From assembly GCF_016862995.1 (NCBI RefSeq), contig NZ_BOOA01000024.1:1-64000 (forward strand): a stretch of 64,000 bases of DNA, written 5' to 3'. The position numbers and the translations under genes are program-made. The number at the start of each line of letters is the position of its first letter. Position 1 is the stretch's first letter. This document shows, piece after piece, positions 7,904-16,532 of the stretch. The notes under the pieces were generated by a model. That model was not told the origin of the DNA. It searched no databases and was given only the letters and a program-made list of their open reading frames with translations. The stretch is from Acrocarpospora phusangensis. Its GTDB lineage: Bacteria > Actinomycetota > Actinomycetes > Streptosporangiales > Streptosporangiaceae.

Positions 7904-8818
7904 ATGCCCGAGGAGAGGCCGATCCTGGTCACCGGCGCCGCCGGGAGCATCGGCGGCGTGGGCCGTACCGTCGTCGAACTGCTCCGGCGGGACTCGCTGC
8001 CGGTCCGCGCGCTCGTACGCCGCGAGGACGACCGGGCCGAGGCGCTGCGGGCCATGGGCGCGGAGGTCGTGGTCGGCGACCTCACCCGCGCCCCCGACGT
8101 CGTCCGGGCGATCGACGGCTGCCGCCGCGTCTACTTCGGCATGAGCGTCTCCGCCGACTACCTGGCGGCGACGCTCACCACCGCCACGGCCGCCCGCCAC
8201 TGCGGCGACCTCGACGTGTTCGTGAACATGTCCCAGATGACCGTCTCGCAGATGGGCCTGGGCAGCACCGGCGAGTCCGAGCACCAGCGCCACCACTGGC
8301 TCGCCGAGCAGGCGCTCAACTGGTCCGGCCTGCCCGTCATCCACGTGCGCCCCACCGTCTTCATGGAGAATCCGCTCTTCATGACCCTCGCCGCCGCCTC
8401 CATCCGGAAGGACGGCACCATCCGCCTCCCCTTCGGCTCGGGCCGTACCTCCCCCGTCGCCGCCCACGACGTGGCCGAATCGATCGCCGCCATCCTGCGC
8501 GCCCCCACCCCCCACACCGGCGCCGTCTACGAACTCACCGGCCCCGCCTCCCGCGACCTCACCGCCATGGCCGCCGAACTCTCCGACCTCCTCCACCGCC
8601 CCATCACCTACACCCCGCTCCCCCTCGCCGAATGGGCCGACCGCTACCTCCGCCCCCTCGGCTTCCCCCCGCACGTGTACGACCACGTCTTCACCATGGC
8701 CCGCCTCCACTCCGAGAACCGCTACGACCGCATCACCGCCGACATCGAACTCCTCACCGGCAAACCCGCCTCCGACCTCCGCCAATTCCTCCATCTCCAC
8801 CCAGAACTCACCTGCTGA
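7904..8818 (+). CDS. NmrA/QorB-like NAD(P)-binding oxidoreductase
   Basis: A 304-residue atypical short-chain dehydrogenase of the NmrA/QorB group, which reduce quinones or sense NAD(P)H. The dinucleotide motif is GAAGSIGGVG (about residues 10-19; family usually GxTGxxG). A substrate-side HVRPTVFMENPL stretch is typical of QorB/NmrA proteins. ATG 7904 follows a strong GGAGGAGG; the 32 upstream codons of the open frame are non-coding and contain the 13-bp repeat. It is monocistronic, ending at a strong hairpin. Confidence 0.88.
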   Translation: MPEERPILVTGAAGSIGGVGRTVVELLRRDSLPVRALVRREDDRAEALRAMGAEVVVGDLTRAPDVVRAIDGCRRVYFGMSVSADYLAATLTTATAARHCGDLDVFVNMSQMTVSQMGLGSTGESEHQRHHWLAEQALNWSGLPVIHVRPTVFMENPLFMTLAAASIRKDGTIRLPFGSGRTSPVAAHDVAESIAAILRAPTPHTGAVYELTGPASRDLTAMAAELSDLLHRPITYTPLPLAEWADRYLRPLGFPPHVYDHVFTMARLHSENRYDRITADIELLTGKPASDLRQFLHLHPELTC

Positions 8819-8822
8819 AAAG

Positions 8823-8865
8823 CCGCCGGGCGGGCTCCCGGTGCCACCTGGGAACCGCCCGGCGG
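8823..8865. terminator. Bidirectional hairpin terminator
   Basis: Perfect 11-bp arms CCGCCGGGCGG (8823-8833) and CCGCCCGGCGG (8855-8865) flank a loop that can itself pair. It sits between the convergent NmrA-type and SGNH genes, a few bases after the first and before the stop of the second. Confidence 0.75.
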
Positions 8866-8876
8866 GGATCAAGGAA

Positions 8877-10493
8877 TCAGGGGGTGGTGCAGGTGTAGGA
8901 GGTGGGGAGGGAGGTGTTGCCGTTGGGGCGGCCGGCCTGGAAGCCGAAGGAGGTGCTGGTGCCGGCGGCGAGGTTGCCGTTGTGGCCGACGTTCCTGGCG
9001 GTGACGGTCTGGCCGCTCTGGGTGAAGGTGGCGTTCCAGGAGCCGGTGATGGTGTGGCCGGACGGGAGGGTGAAGGTTACCGTCCAGGAGGTTATCGCGG
9101 AGGATCCGGCCGTGACGGTGACCGGCTGGATCACGTAGCCGTTGCCCCACTGGCTCTGGGTGGTGCCGGTGACGGTGCAGGCGCCGCCGGTTCCGCCGCC
9201 GGAGGTGGTGAAGGTGCCGAGCGGGGAGTTGCCGGACAGGTTGCCGGCGTTGTCACGGGCTCGCACGTACACCTGGTAGGCGGTGCCGGCGGTCAGGCCG
9301 GTGAGGGTGAGGCTGGTGCCGGTGGTCTGGCCGAGCAGCGGGTCGGTGGCGCCCTGTTCGCGGTAGACGTTGTAGCCGGCCAGGCCGGAGCAGCCGGAGT
9401 CGGTGGAGGCGGACCAGGTGAGGGTCACGCCGCTGGAGGTCACACCGGACGCGGTCGGGGCGCCCGGGGTGCTGGGTGGCGTGGTGTCGGTGCAGGTGCC
9501 CTGCTGGGTGGTGAAGGTGACCAGGCCGGAGTTGGCGGACAGGTTGCCGGCGGCGTCCCTGGACCGTACGTAGACCTGGTACTGGGTGTTGGGGGTCAGG
9601 CCGGTGAGGACGGCGCTGTTGGTCGCCGGGGTGGCCAGCAGGGGGTCGGTGGAGCCCTGCTCGCGGTAGACGTTGTAGCCGGCCACTCCGCCGGTGCCGC
9701 CGGTGGAGGCGGTCCAGTTGAGGGTCGCGCCGGTCGCGGTCACGTTGGAGGCGACGGGCGTGCCGGGCGTGCTCGGCGGGGTGGTGTCGCCGCCGCCTAC
9801 CAGCGGGGCGAGCACCGGGTACCACGCGTTGGACATCTTCTGGTCGCCGGCGGCGTTGGGGTGCACGCCGTCGTAGGTGTCGGTGGCGGTGTTGAAGCCG
9901 GTCCAGTGGTCGACCACGGTGATCGGCGAGGCGGCGGTGGTCTTGCCCGCCGCCCAGGACGGGATGGCGTTGTTGAAGTCGATCACGCGCTGCGGGCAGG
10001 GGCCGCAGGCGCTGGACGCCATCGGGATGATCTTCGCGACCAGGATCTTCATGTTCGGGTTGTTGGCCCGCATCTGGTCGACGAGCTTGCTGAACGCGGT
10101 GAGGATGGTCGCGGGCGCGATGTTGCTCCACACGTCGTTGGTGCCGAAGTGCATCATCACGACGTCTGGGTTGGTGGCCGACAGCCAGCCGGGCAGCTGG
10201 TTGGCGTTGGCGACGTTGGTGGCGAGGAACCCGCCGTGGCCTTCGTTCTCCCCGTCGTACGGCGCTCCGCAGCCCTGCGGGCCGAGCGTGCCGACGAAGT
10301 CGACGTTGGTGAGGCCGTTGCTCTGCAGGCGGTTCCAGAGCAGGGCCCGCCAGCAGCCCGGGGAACCGGTGATCGAGTCACCCAGCGGCATGACCCGTAC
10401 GGGGGCCGCCTGGGCGGGGGACGAGAAGCCGAAGACGACCGTCCCCACCATGGTTAGCAAAATCGTGAGTAACGTGCTGACTTTCCGGCGCAT
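8877..10493 (-). CDS. Secreted SGNH/GDSL hydrolase with FN3 x2 and CBM2
   Basis: A 538-residue secreted esterase. After a signal peptide (cleavage near SPAQA-AP) the SGNH domain has block I PLGDSITGS (Ser40), GTND (block III) and DGVHPN (block V Asp/His), the full catalytic set. Two FN3 modules start near residues 234 and 338, and a family-2 cellulose-binding module fills the last ~105 residues. ATG 10491-10493 has GAGGAG upstream; longer upstream frames are excluded because they precede the signal peptide. It probably deacylates plant polysaccharide while anchored to cellulose. It is divergent from a GH43 gene and may share its control region. Confidence 0.92.
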   Translation of the reverse strand: MRRKVSTLLTILLTMVGTVVFGFSSPAQAAPVRVMPLGDSITGSPGCWRALLWNRLQSNGLTNVDFVGTLGPQGCGAPYDGENEGHGGFLATNVANANQLPGWLSATNPDVVMMHFGTNDVWSNIAPATILTAFSKLVDQMRANNPNMKILVAKIIPMASSACGPCPQRVIDFNNAIPSWAAGKTTAASPITVVDHWTGFNTATDTYDGVHPNAAGDQKMSNAWYPVLAPLVGGGDTTPPSTPGTPVASNVTATGATLNWTASTGGTGGVAGYNVYREQGSTDPLLATPATNSAVLTGLTPNTQYQVYVRSRDAAGNLSANSGLVTFTTQQGTCTDTTPPSTPGAPTASGVTSSGVTLTWSASTDSGCSGLAGYNVYREQGATDPLLGQTTGTSLTLTGLTAGTAYQVYVRARDNAGNLSGNSPLGTFTTSGGGTGGACTVTGTTQSQWGNGYVIQPVTVTAGSSAITSWTVTFTLPSGHTITGSWNATFTQSGQTVTARNVGHNGNLAAGTSTSFGFQAGRPNGNTSLPTSYTCTTP

Positions 10494-10594
10494 GCGCACT
10501 CCTCTGATCGGCTCAGGCGATGCTAGGAGCCGGGCGTTCGGCCGGGCATGCCACGGCCATGGCCCGATGACGGCCACCTGCGGCTTCGCCGATA

Positions 10595-10611
10595 CGGAAA
10601 TGTAATTTTCG
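10595..10611. promoter_or_regulatory. Imperfect 17-bp palindrome between SGNH and GH43 genes
   Basis: CGGAAAT and ATTTTCG (one mismatch) flank GTA in the 262-bp divergent intergenic region. AT-rich GAAA/TTTC palindromes recur near the carbohydrate genes of this window. A role as a shared operator for both enzymes is inferred. Confidence 0.35.
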
Positions 10612-10755
10612 TCATTTCGGCCGAACGCTGTCGGACATAACCCCCGCTGAGCGCCCTTTCCGCGCGATGGCGACGATCTTCCCTGTTGCGGCTCGCGGAT
10701 TCCGGCCGTAACTTCCGGGTGCCTTCCGCTGGGACGACGACGGAAAGGGAGTCCC

Positions 10756-12168
10756 ATGTCGAGGATCGTGGCAATCGTGGCGGCGCTGGCGCTGATCCTG
10801 GCGGGGACCCCGGCGATGGCGGCGGCGGTGACCGTCCCCGTCGGAGCCCAGTTCACCGACACCTCGGGCGCGCTCGTGCACGCGCACGGCGGCGGCGTGC
10901 TGAAGGTCGGCGCGCACTACTACTGGTTCGGCGAGAACCGCAACGCCAACGGCACCTTCCGCTACGTCTCGGTGTACCGCTCGACGGACCTGCGCACGTG
11001 GGAGTTCCGCAACAACGTGCTCACCCAGTCCAGCGCGGCCGAACTCCAGGTCGCCAACATCGAACGGCCGAAGGTCATCTACAACGCGAGCACCGGCCAG
11101 TACGTGATGTGGATGCACAAGGAGAACGGCAGCGACTACGGCGAGGCGCGGGCGGCCGTGGCGGTGTCGGCCACCGTGGACGGCAACTACACCTACCTCG
11201 GCAGCTTCCGCCCGCTCGGGCACATGTCCCGGGACATCACGGCCTTCGTCGACACGGACGGCACCGGCTACATGATCTCCGCGGCCGACGAGAACTTCGA
11301 CCTGCACATCTACCGGCTGACCCCCGACTACCGGTCCGTCGCCGCGCTGGTCCGGATGTGGGACGGCGACCACCGCGAGGCGCCCGCCCTGTTCAAACGC
11401 AACGGCGTCTACTTCCTGCTCACCTCCGGCGCCACCGGCTGGCAGCCCAACCAGGCCAGGTACGCCACCGCCACCAGCGTCACCGGCCCCTGGAGCGCCT
11501 GGCAGAACGCCGGCGACGGCCTCACGTTCGGCTCCCAGTCCACGTTCGTGCTGCCCATCCAGGGCACCCAGACCACCTCGTACCTGTACATGGGCGACCG
11601 CTGGGCGGGAGCCTGGGGCGGCCCGGTCAACGACTCCCGCTACGTCTGGCTGCCGATCAGCTTCCCCAGCGCCACCACGATGAGCCTGTCCAACGCCCGC
11701 CAGCTGACCGTGGACACGGCCACCGGCACCCTGTCGGCGACCGGCTCCGGGTTCGACCGCCTGACCGTACGGCATTCGGGGAAATGCCTGGACGTGCGCA
11801 ACCAGTCGACCGCCAACAGCGGCGCCGTCGTGCAGTACGCGTGCAACGGCGGCAACAACCAGCAGTGGCGGATCCAGTCGATCAGCAGCGGCTACGTCCA
11901 GGTGATCGCCCGGCACTCCGGGAAGTGCCTGGACGTGAACAGCGCGAGCACCGCCGACTACGCCACGATCCTCCAGTACACCTGCGGCTCGGGCGCCAAC
12001 CAGCAGTGGACGCTCCAGGACGCGGGCGGCGGATACCTGCGCCTGGCGGCCCGCCACTCGGGCCGCTGCCTGGACCTGCCCAGCAGCTCCACCGCCGACA
12101 ACGTGCAGTTCCAGCAGTACGCCTGCCACTCCGGCAACCAGCAGCAGGTCAGCAGGACCGCGCTCTAA
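10756..12168 (+). CDS. Secreted GH43-family glycosidase with ricin-type (CBM13) lectin domain
   Basis: A 470-residue secreted enzyme. Signal peptide to about AMAAA; a five-bladed GH43-like domain to about residue 320 with HAHGGGVLKV, IERPKVIYN and HREAPALF motifs; then a ricin B-type domain with three QxW repeats (NQQWRIQ, NQQWTLQ, NQQQVSR) and paired cysteines. HAHGGG plus GEN and ERPK resemble subfamily 24, whose known members are exo-beta-1,3-galactanases that lack the usual Asp base; that assignment is tentative. ATG 10756 follows GGAAAGGGAG. It may act on arabinogalactan side chains. Confidence 0.9.
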   Translation: MSRIVAIVAALALILAGTPAMAAAVTVPVGAQFTDTSGALVHAHGGGVLKVGAHYYWFGENRNANGTFRYVSVYRSTDLRTWEFRNNVLTQSSAAELQVANIERPKVIYNASTGQYVMWMHKENGSDYGEARAAVAVSATVDGNYTYLGSFRPLGHMSRDITAFVDTDGTGYMISAADENFDLHIYRLTPDYRSVAALVRMWDGDHREAPALFKRNGVYFLLTSGATGWQPNQARYATATSVTGPWSAWQNAGDGLTFGSQSTFVLPIQGTQTTSYLYMGDRWAGAWGGPVNDSRYVWLPISFPSATTMSLSNARQLTVDTATGTLSATGSGFDRLTVRHSGKCLDVRNQSTANSGAVVQYACNGGNNQQWRIQSISSGYVQVIARHSGKCLDVNSASTADYATILQYTCGSGANQQWTLQDAGGGYLRLAARHSGRCLDLPSSSTADNVQFQQYACHSGNQQQVSRTAL

Positions 12169-12232
12169 ATCCGCTTGCTCCTCGTTTCGCCGGTGGTTAA
12201 TCTCGTCGCGACCTCATGGAAGGAGCGCACCG

Positions 12233-12292
12233 ATGACCGTGACTCGGCAGTGCCTCTCCTTCGGCATGGGGGAATTCCGCGCATCGTCCTGA
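12233..12292 (+). CDS. 19-residue putative leader peptide upstream of MFS exporter
   Basis: A short ORF, MTVTRQCLSFGMGEFRASS, begins at ATG 12233 with GGAAGGA 7 bases upstream and stops at TGA 12290-12292, 86 bases before the MFS start. A good ribosome site, short length and location before a drug-exporter-like gene fit a translated leader that controls downstream expression by ribosome stalling or attenuation, as known for some actinomycete resistance exporters. An 11-bp direct repeat CTGACCGATTC (12289-12299, 12305-12315) overlaps and follows the stop. No function is proven; it could be chance. Confidence 0.5.
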   Translation: MTVTRQCLSFGMGEFRASS

Positions 12293-12378
12293 CCGATTCC
12301 CGCGCTGACCGATTCACCTGATCGTTCTCCCCTGCCGGCGGTTTCCGTCCGTCCCTTCCTGAGCAACGGAGTTCGATC

Positions 12379-13629
12379 TTGCGTGCCCATGTCACGTATC
12401 TCGTCATTCGCGGGGTCTCGGCCTTCGCCTTCACCACCTCGTTCACCCTCAGCCTGGTCTACCAGGTCCAGGCCGCCGGGCTCGGCCCGCTGGAGCTCGT
12501 CCTCGTCGGCACGACCCTGGAACTGGTCTGTTTCACGGCGCAGGTGCCGACCGGCGTACTCGCCGACCTTTACAGCAGGAAGTGGTCGGTCATCATCGGC
12601 TATGTTCTGCTCGGTTTCGGCATGACATTGGAGGGCCTGGTGCCCTCCTTCGGCGTCATTCTGGCCGCCAGCGCCGTCATGGGCGTCGGCTTCACCTTCG
12701 TCGACGGCGCCCAGGAGGCGTGGGCCGTGGACGAGCTGGGGCAGGAGCGCGCTCCGGCCGTGCTCGTCCGGGGCGGCCAGGTCGGGCAGGCGGCGACGGT
12801 GGCGGGCATCGGGGTCAGCGTTGCGCTGGGCAGCCTGAGCCTCTTCCTGCCGCTGGTCGTGGCCGGCGTGATCCTGCTGCTGTTCGGCCCGGTCCTCGCC
12901 GTGCTGATGCGGGAGCACGGTTTCCGCCCGGTCCCGCCGGATGAGCGGGGTTCGTGGGCGTCGATGCGCCGCCAGGCCGCGACCGCCGTACGGACCAGCC
13001 GCGCCGATCCGGCGCTGCTCTGCCTGCTGGCCGCGCTGCTCGGCGCGGCGCTGGCCAGCGAGGGCATCGACCGGCTCTCCCCCGCCCACTTCCTCACCGG
13101 GCCCGGGTTTCCGGCGGCGGCCACGCCCGTGATCTGGTTCGGCGCGCTGTCGGCCGCCGCGATGGCCGGGGCGATCGCCTGCACCGAGCTGGTCCGCCGC
13201 ACCGTCGACCTCGCCGACGCGGTCAGGGTGGCCAGGACCCTGGCGGCGCTGCAGGCCGCGTGCGCCGGGGCGGCGCTGGTGTTCGCGCTGGCCGGCGACT
13301 TCTGGCTTGCCGCGTTCGCGTCGGTCTGCGTCGGCATGACCCGGCAGGCGGCCCACCCGCTGATCGCCGCCTGGCTGTCCCAGCGCACCGAGCCGGCCAC
13401 CCGCGCCACCGTCTACTCACTGATCGGCCAGGTGGACGCCACCGGCCAGCTCGCGGGCGGCCCGCCCATCGGGCTGCTCGCCGAACGGGTCTCCATCCGG
13501 GCCGCGCTCGTCCTGGTGGCCTGCCTGCTCACGGCTCCCGTCGTGTTCCTGATCGCCATGGCCCGGCGGTCCCGAAAACTTTGGGACTCCAACTTCGGCC
13601 CGTACGAGGATGACCGTTTGACCCATTGA
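12379..13629 (+). CDS. MFS transporter (drug-efflux type)
   Basis: A 416-residue major facilitator protein with about 12 hydrophobic segments. The loop-2/3 motif is present as GVLADLYSRKW after VPT, and the central cytoplasmic loop (around REHGFRPVPPDERG) is short. The start is TTG 12379 behind ACGGAG; it is preferred because the first helix begins within a few residues. Such carriers export small molecules by proton antiport. The upstream leader ORF suggests induction by a ribosome-affecting compound, which is inference. It ends before a strong hairpin. Confidence 0.88.
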   Translation: MRAHVTYLVIRGVSAFAFTTSFTLSLVYQVQAAGLGPLELVLVGTTLELVCFTAQVPTGVLADLYSRKWSVIIGYVLLGFGMTLEGLVPSFGVILAASAVMGVGFTFVDGAQEAWAVDELGQERAPAVLVRGGQVGQAATVAGIGVSVALGSLSLFLPLVVAGVILLLFGPVLAVLMREHGFRPVPPDERGSWASMRRQAATAVRTSRADPALLCLLAALLGAALASEGIDRLSPAHFLTGPGFPAAATPVIWFGALSAAAMAGAIACTELVRRTVDLADAVRVARTLAALQAACAGAALVFALAGDFWLAAFASVCVGMTRQAAHPLIAAWLSQRTEPATRATVYSLIGQVDATGQLAGGPPIGLLAERVSIRAALVLVACLLTAPVVFLIAMARRSRKLWDSNFGPYEDDRLTH

Positions 13630-13683
13630 CCAAATCGCCAAGTAGCACCTACGTTTCAAAGGCGAAAACTCTCGGATTATCTC

Positions 13684-13694
13684 CGAAAGTTTCG
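13684..13694. promoter_or_regulatory. Isolated CGAAAGTTTCG palindrome between convergent genes
   Basis: CGAAAGTTTCG is a perfect odd palindrome of the CGAAA-N-TTTCG type also seen upstream of the xylanase. Here it lies 55 bp after the MFS stop and before a terminator, with no gene starting downstream on either strand, so it has no obvious target. Confidence 0.35.
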
Positions 13695-13705
13695 TCCCCA
13701 CATGT

Positions 13706-13741
13706 GGAGGCGCCGGCGGATCGGCGCCCGCCGGCGTCTCC
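13706..13741. terminator. Bidirectional hairpin terminator
   Basis: 14-base arms GGAGGCGCCGGCGG and CCGCCGGCGTCTCC (one G-T pair) with an 8-nt loop, located between the convergent MFS and secreted-protein genes. Confidence 0.85.
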
Positions 13742-13772
13742 ATTCAGCTACCGCACGACTGCCAGAACCCCC

Positions 13773-14876
13773 CTAGAACTGGGATGTGTAGGTCACCAGG
13801 GACTGGCGGTCCACCCGGGTCGTGGCGTTCCAGCAGGACACGTTGCGCACGAAGGCCTGGCTGCCGCTCGTGACCCACGTCGCCTGCAGGTTGCAGTACT
13901 CGGGACCGGACCCGAACGCCGTCGCCTGCACGTGGTCGCGGAGGACGCCCACCCTCGGGAAGATGACCATCCGCAGCCCCGGAACGCCCGCGGTCTGCAC
14001 CGTGTTGACCCCGGCCTGCGAGTTGTAGTTGATCCCCACCGGCACGGGCGCGTACGGACCGGGGTTGGCCGGGTTGACGTCGAACGTGTACGCGAAGTTC
14101 TTCGGCGGGATGGCTCCGCCGGTGATCGCCCGCTCCCGCTGGTACGTCAGGTTCCAGCCGGTGTTGAACGGGGTGTTGACCCCGTCGTGACAGCGCACCT
14201 GCACGGTCTGCGCGACGGCGCCGGGCGACCAGGCGCCCACCTTGCAGCGGGCGGGAGCGCCCGGGTTCACCGAGGTCACCTGCAGGTTGCCCGCCGGAGC
14301 CGGCGCGCCCAGGCCGTTCAGGGTGACCGTCCAGACGCCGACCCCGGTGGGCACCACGGTGTTCGCGCCCAGCACCGAGTTGTAGGAGGCCGTGATCGCC
14401 GCGCCGTTGTAGGCGACGTAGCCGAACCCGTGCGTGCCGGCGGGGAGGGGCCCGCTGCTCGTCTCGTACATGACGGTGAAGGGCACGAAGCCGGGCACGC
14501 CGCCGAACCGGTAGCACCGCACGGTGACGAGCTCGTCGACGCCGACCGGCGTCCAGGCCTCGACCTGGCACCAGGCGGCCGTGTTCACGACCGCCGTGAC
14601 GTGCACGACGCCGCCGCCGCTCGCGATCTGCGGGAACCGCACGAACGTCTGGCCGACCACGCCGGGCGTGACGCTGACGTTGAACCCGGCCGGCCAGCTG
14701 CCCGCCTGGTGGTTCGGGTCCGGGATCCCCGACGGGATGTCGACGAGCGCGAACCCCCACCGGTTCGGCACGGCCGCCTGCGCGGGAGCGGTCAGCGTGG
14801 CCAGGCCGGTCAGCACGAGGAGGGCCGAGACCAGGGTGACGAGAATCCTGCGGAGGGTTAATCGGATTTGCGACAT
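13773..14876 (-). CDS. Secreted protein with repeated Cys-pair modules, function unknown
   Basis: A 367-residue secreted protein with signal peptide (…LATLTAPAQA-AVPN). The mature region is beta-rich and appears to contain three related segments, each with a cysteine, a W(T/S)P or W-containing turn and a second cysteine about 15 residues later: CQVEAWTPVG...VRC, CKVGAWSPGA...VRC and CNLQATWVTSG...VSC. Each is followed by a hydrophobic strand ending in a tyrosine. ATG 14876 is chosen; a GTG one codon upstream is possible. I do not recognise a family. The three Cys pairs suggest repeated disulfide-stapled domains outside the cell. Confidence 0.75.
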   Translation of the reverse strand: MSQIRLTLRRILVTLVSALLVLTGLATLTAPAQAAVPNRWGFALVDIPSGIPDPNHQAGSWPAGFNVSVTPGVVGQTFVRFPQIASGGGVVHVTAVVNTAAWCQVEAWTPVGVDELVTVRCYRFGGVPGFVPFTVMYETSSGPLPAGTHGFGYVAYNGAAITASYNSVLGANTVVPTGVGVWTVTLNGLGAPAPAGNLQVTSVNPGAPARCKVGAWSPGAVAQTVQVRCHDGVNTPFNTGWNLTYQRERAITGGAIPPKNFAYTFDVNPANPGPYAPVPVGINYNSQAGVNTVQTAGVPGLRMVIFPRVGVLRDHVQATAFGSGPEYCNLQATWVTSGSQAFVRNVSCWNATTRVDRQSLVTYTSQF

Positions 14877-14879
14877 CAC

Positions 14880-15338
14880 GCATCCTCACTACTCGGGGAA
14901 TCGGCCGGTGCGGGCCGCTGTGCCGTTCATAAGCTGGAAATCATCCGTTGAGAAGACTCATTTCACGCACTGACCGCCAACCCGGCTGTCAAGGGCCGGT
15001 GACATGCGAATTCGAGTTACTCGCCCTTTCGTTCACCGAACCATTCATCGGCCCCGTCGGCGATTGCGTGCCGCCGCTTCCCTTAAGGGGTCTGACCCGG
15101 GCGTCCACATGCTGGACAATTGGCCGCGCCCGGCTCCCGGGCCCCGCGTGGAAATGTATTTCGCCGCACTCGCCGGGCCTGCGGAAAGATCTCCGCCACC
15201 CCATATTCATCGAACTCCGCGACCGGTTTTCGGCCGCCCTTATCCCATACGGCCGCGACGAATCCCCGGCTTTTCGATACGGTTCTGTGAGCCAGGTCAG
15301 CCAGCAGCCCCCATTTCGATGCCGGGGAAGGAAACACC
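14880..15338. other. 459-bp intergenic region with no recognisable gene
   Basis: This stretch between divergent genes is less GC-biased at every third position than coding DNA here and none of its short frames has a ribosome site or family resemblance. It should contain the two outward promoters, but I cannot place -35/-10 pairs with confidence. GGGGAAGGA at 15321-15329 is the ribosome site of the next gene. Confidence 0.6.
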
Positions 15339-16526
15339 GTGGGACACGGCCTGCGTACGGCCCGGATCGGCACGACTCTGACCTTCGTCCTCGCGGGGAT
15401 CTTCTCCGGCACCGTGGCCGTGCGGATGCCCGCGCTGGCCGGGAAGCTGGACCTGTCCGAGGGCCGGCTGGGGATGGCCCTGCTGGCCTGCGGCGTGGGG
15501 GCCCTGGTGAGCATGCAGGCGGCCCGGCCCCTGATGCGGCGGCTGGGCAGCAAGGGCATCCTGACCGCCACCGGGCCGAGCTGCGGGGCGGCGCTGGCGC
15601 TGGTGGGCGTGGCGCCGTCGTACCCGATGCTGCTGGCCGCCATGAGCGTGTTCGGGGTCGCGTTCGGCCTGCTCGACGTGGCCATGAACGCCCAGGGCTC
15701 CGCCGTGGAGGCCCGGTACGGCCGCCCGCTGCTGAGCGGCATGCACGCGGGCTGGTGTTTCGGCGCGATCGTCTCGGGCCTGGCCGGATTCGCGGCGATC
15801 CGGCTCGGGCTGACCTTCACGCCGCACCTGGCCGGGGTCGGCGTGGCGGGCATTCCGGCGGCGCTCGCCCTCGTCCCCACCTTCCTGGCCGACCCGCCCG
15901 CGCGCGAGGATCGCACGGGGTCCCGGCGCGGCCTGCCCCGGGTCGTCTACCTGCTCGGGATCGTCGTCTTCGCGGCGTTCACCGTGGAGGGCATGGTCGC
16001 CGACTGGAACGGCCTCTACCTGCGCGACATCCTCGGCGCGCCCGAGTCGGTGGCCGCCCTCGGCTACCCGCTGTTCGTGACCGGCATGCTCCTGGGCCGC
16101 CTGGCCGGGGACCGGCTCCGCGCCCGCTTCGGGGTCCGCGCGCACCTGACCGTCAGCGGCCTGGCCACGGCGGCCGCGTTCACGGTGGTCGTGACGGCTC
16201 CGGCCGCCGGACTGGTGATGCCGGTGCTGCTGGTGGCCGGGCTGGCGATCGCCCCGGTCATCCCGTTCGCGCTCTCCCTCGCCGGCGGCGCGGACCCCGC
16301 CCAGTCGGGCCCGGCCATCGCGCAGACGGCGGCGATCGGCTACGCGGGCCTGCTGCTCGGCCCGGTGATCATCGGCTTCCTGGCGGACGCGACCTCGCTG
16401 CGGGTGGCGATGGCGGTCGGCCTGGTGCTCGGGGCCGTCATCGCGGGCGTGTCCCGGTCGCTGCCCCGGGACACGCCGGCGCGTGCCGTGCGTGCGGTGG
16501 TGCGGCAGTCGGCGGCGGGCCGCTGA
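15339..16526 (+). CDS. MFS transporter (FucP/sugar-permease-like or efflux)
   Basis: A 395-residue MFS protein with about 12 transmembrane helices, including FGVAFGLLDVAMNAQG in helix 4 and the RPLLSGMHAGWCFGAIVSG segment in helix 5, which are common in a widespread actinobacterial MFS group related to the inner-membrane protein YbjJ. GTG 15339 follows GGGGAAGGA. It is monocistronic and ends 6 bases before the convergent MetE-like gene. Substrate unknown. Confidence 0.88.
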   Translation: MGHGLRTARIGTTLTFVLAGIFSGTVAVRMPALAGKLDLSEGRLGMALLACGVGALVSMQAARPLMRRLGSKGILTATGPSCGAALALVGVAPSYPMLLAAMSVFGVAFGLLDVAMNAQGSAVEARYGRPLLSGMHAGWCFGAIVSGLAGFAAIRLGLTFTPHLAGVGVAGIPAALALVPTFLADPPAREDRTGSRRGLPRVVYLLGIVVFAAFTVEGMVADWNGLYLRDILGAPESVAALGYPLFVTGMLLGRLAGDRLRARFGVRAHLTVSGLATAAAFTVVVTAPAAGLVMPVLLVAGLAIAPVIPFALSLAGGADPAQSGPAIAQTAAIGYAGLLLGPVIIGFLADATSLRVAMAVGLVLGAVIAGVSRSLPRDTPARAVRAVVRQSAAGR

Positions 16527-16532
16527 CCTGAG

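Noticed and set aside
14989-15210. 73-codon minus-strand frame in the large intergenic gap
   Set aside because: No ribosome site, weak third-position GC bias and no recognisable family.
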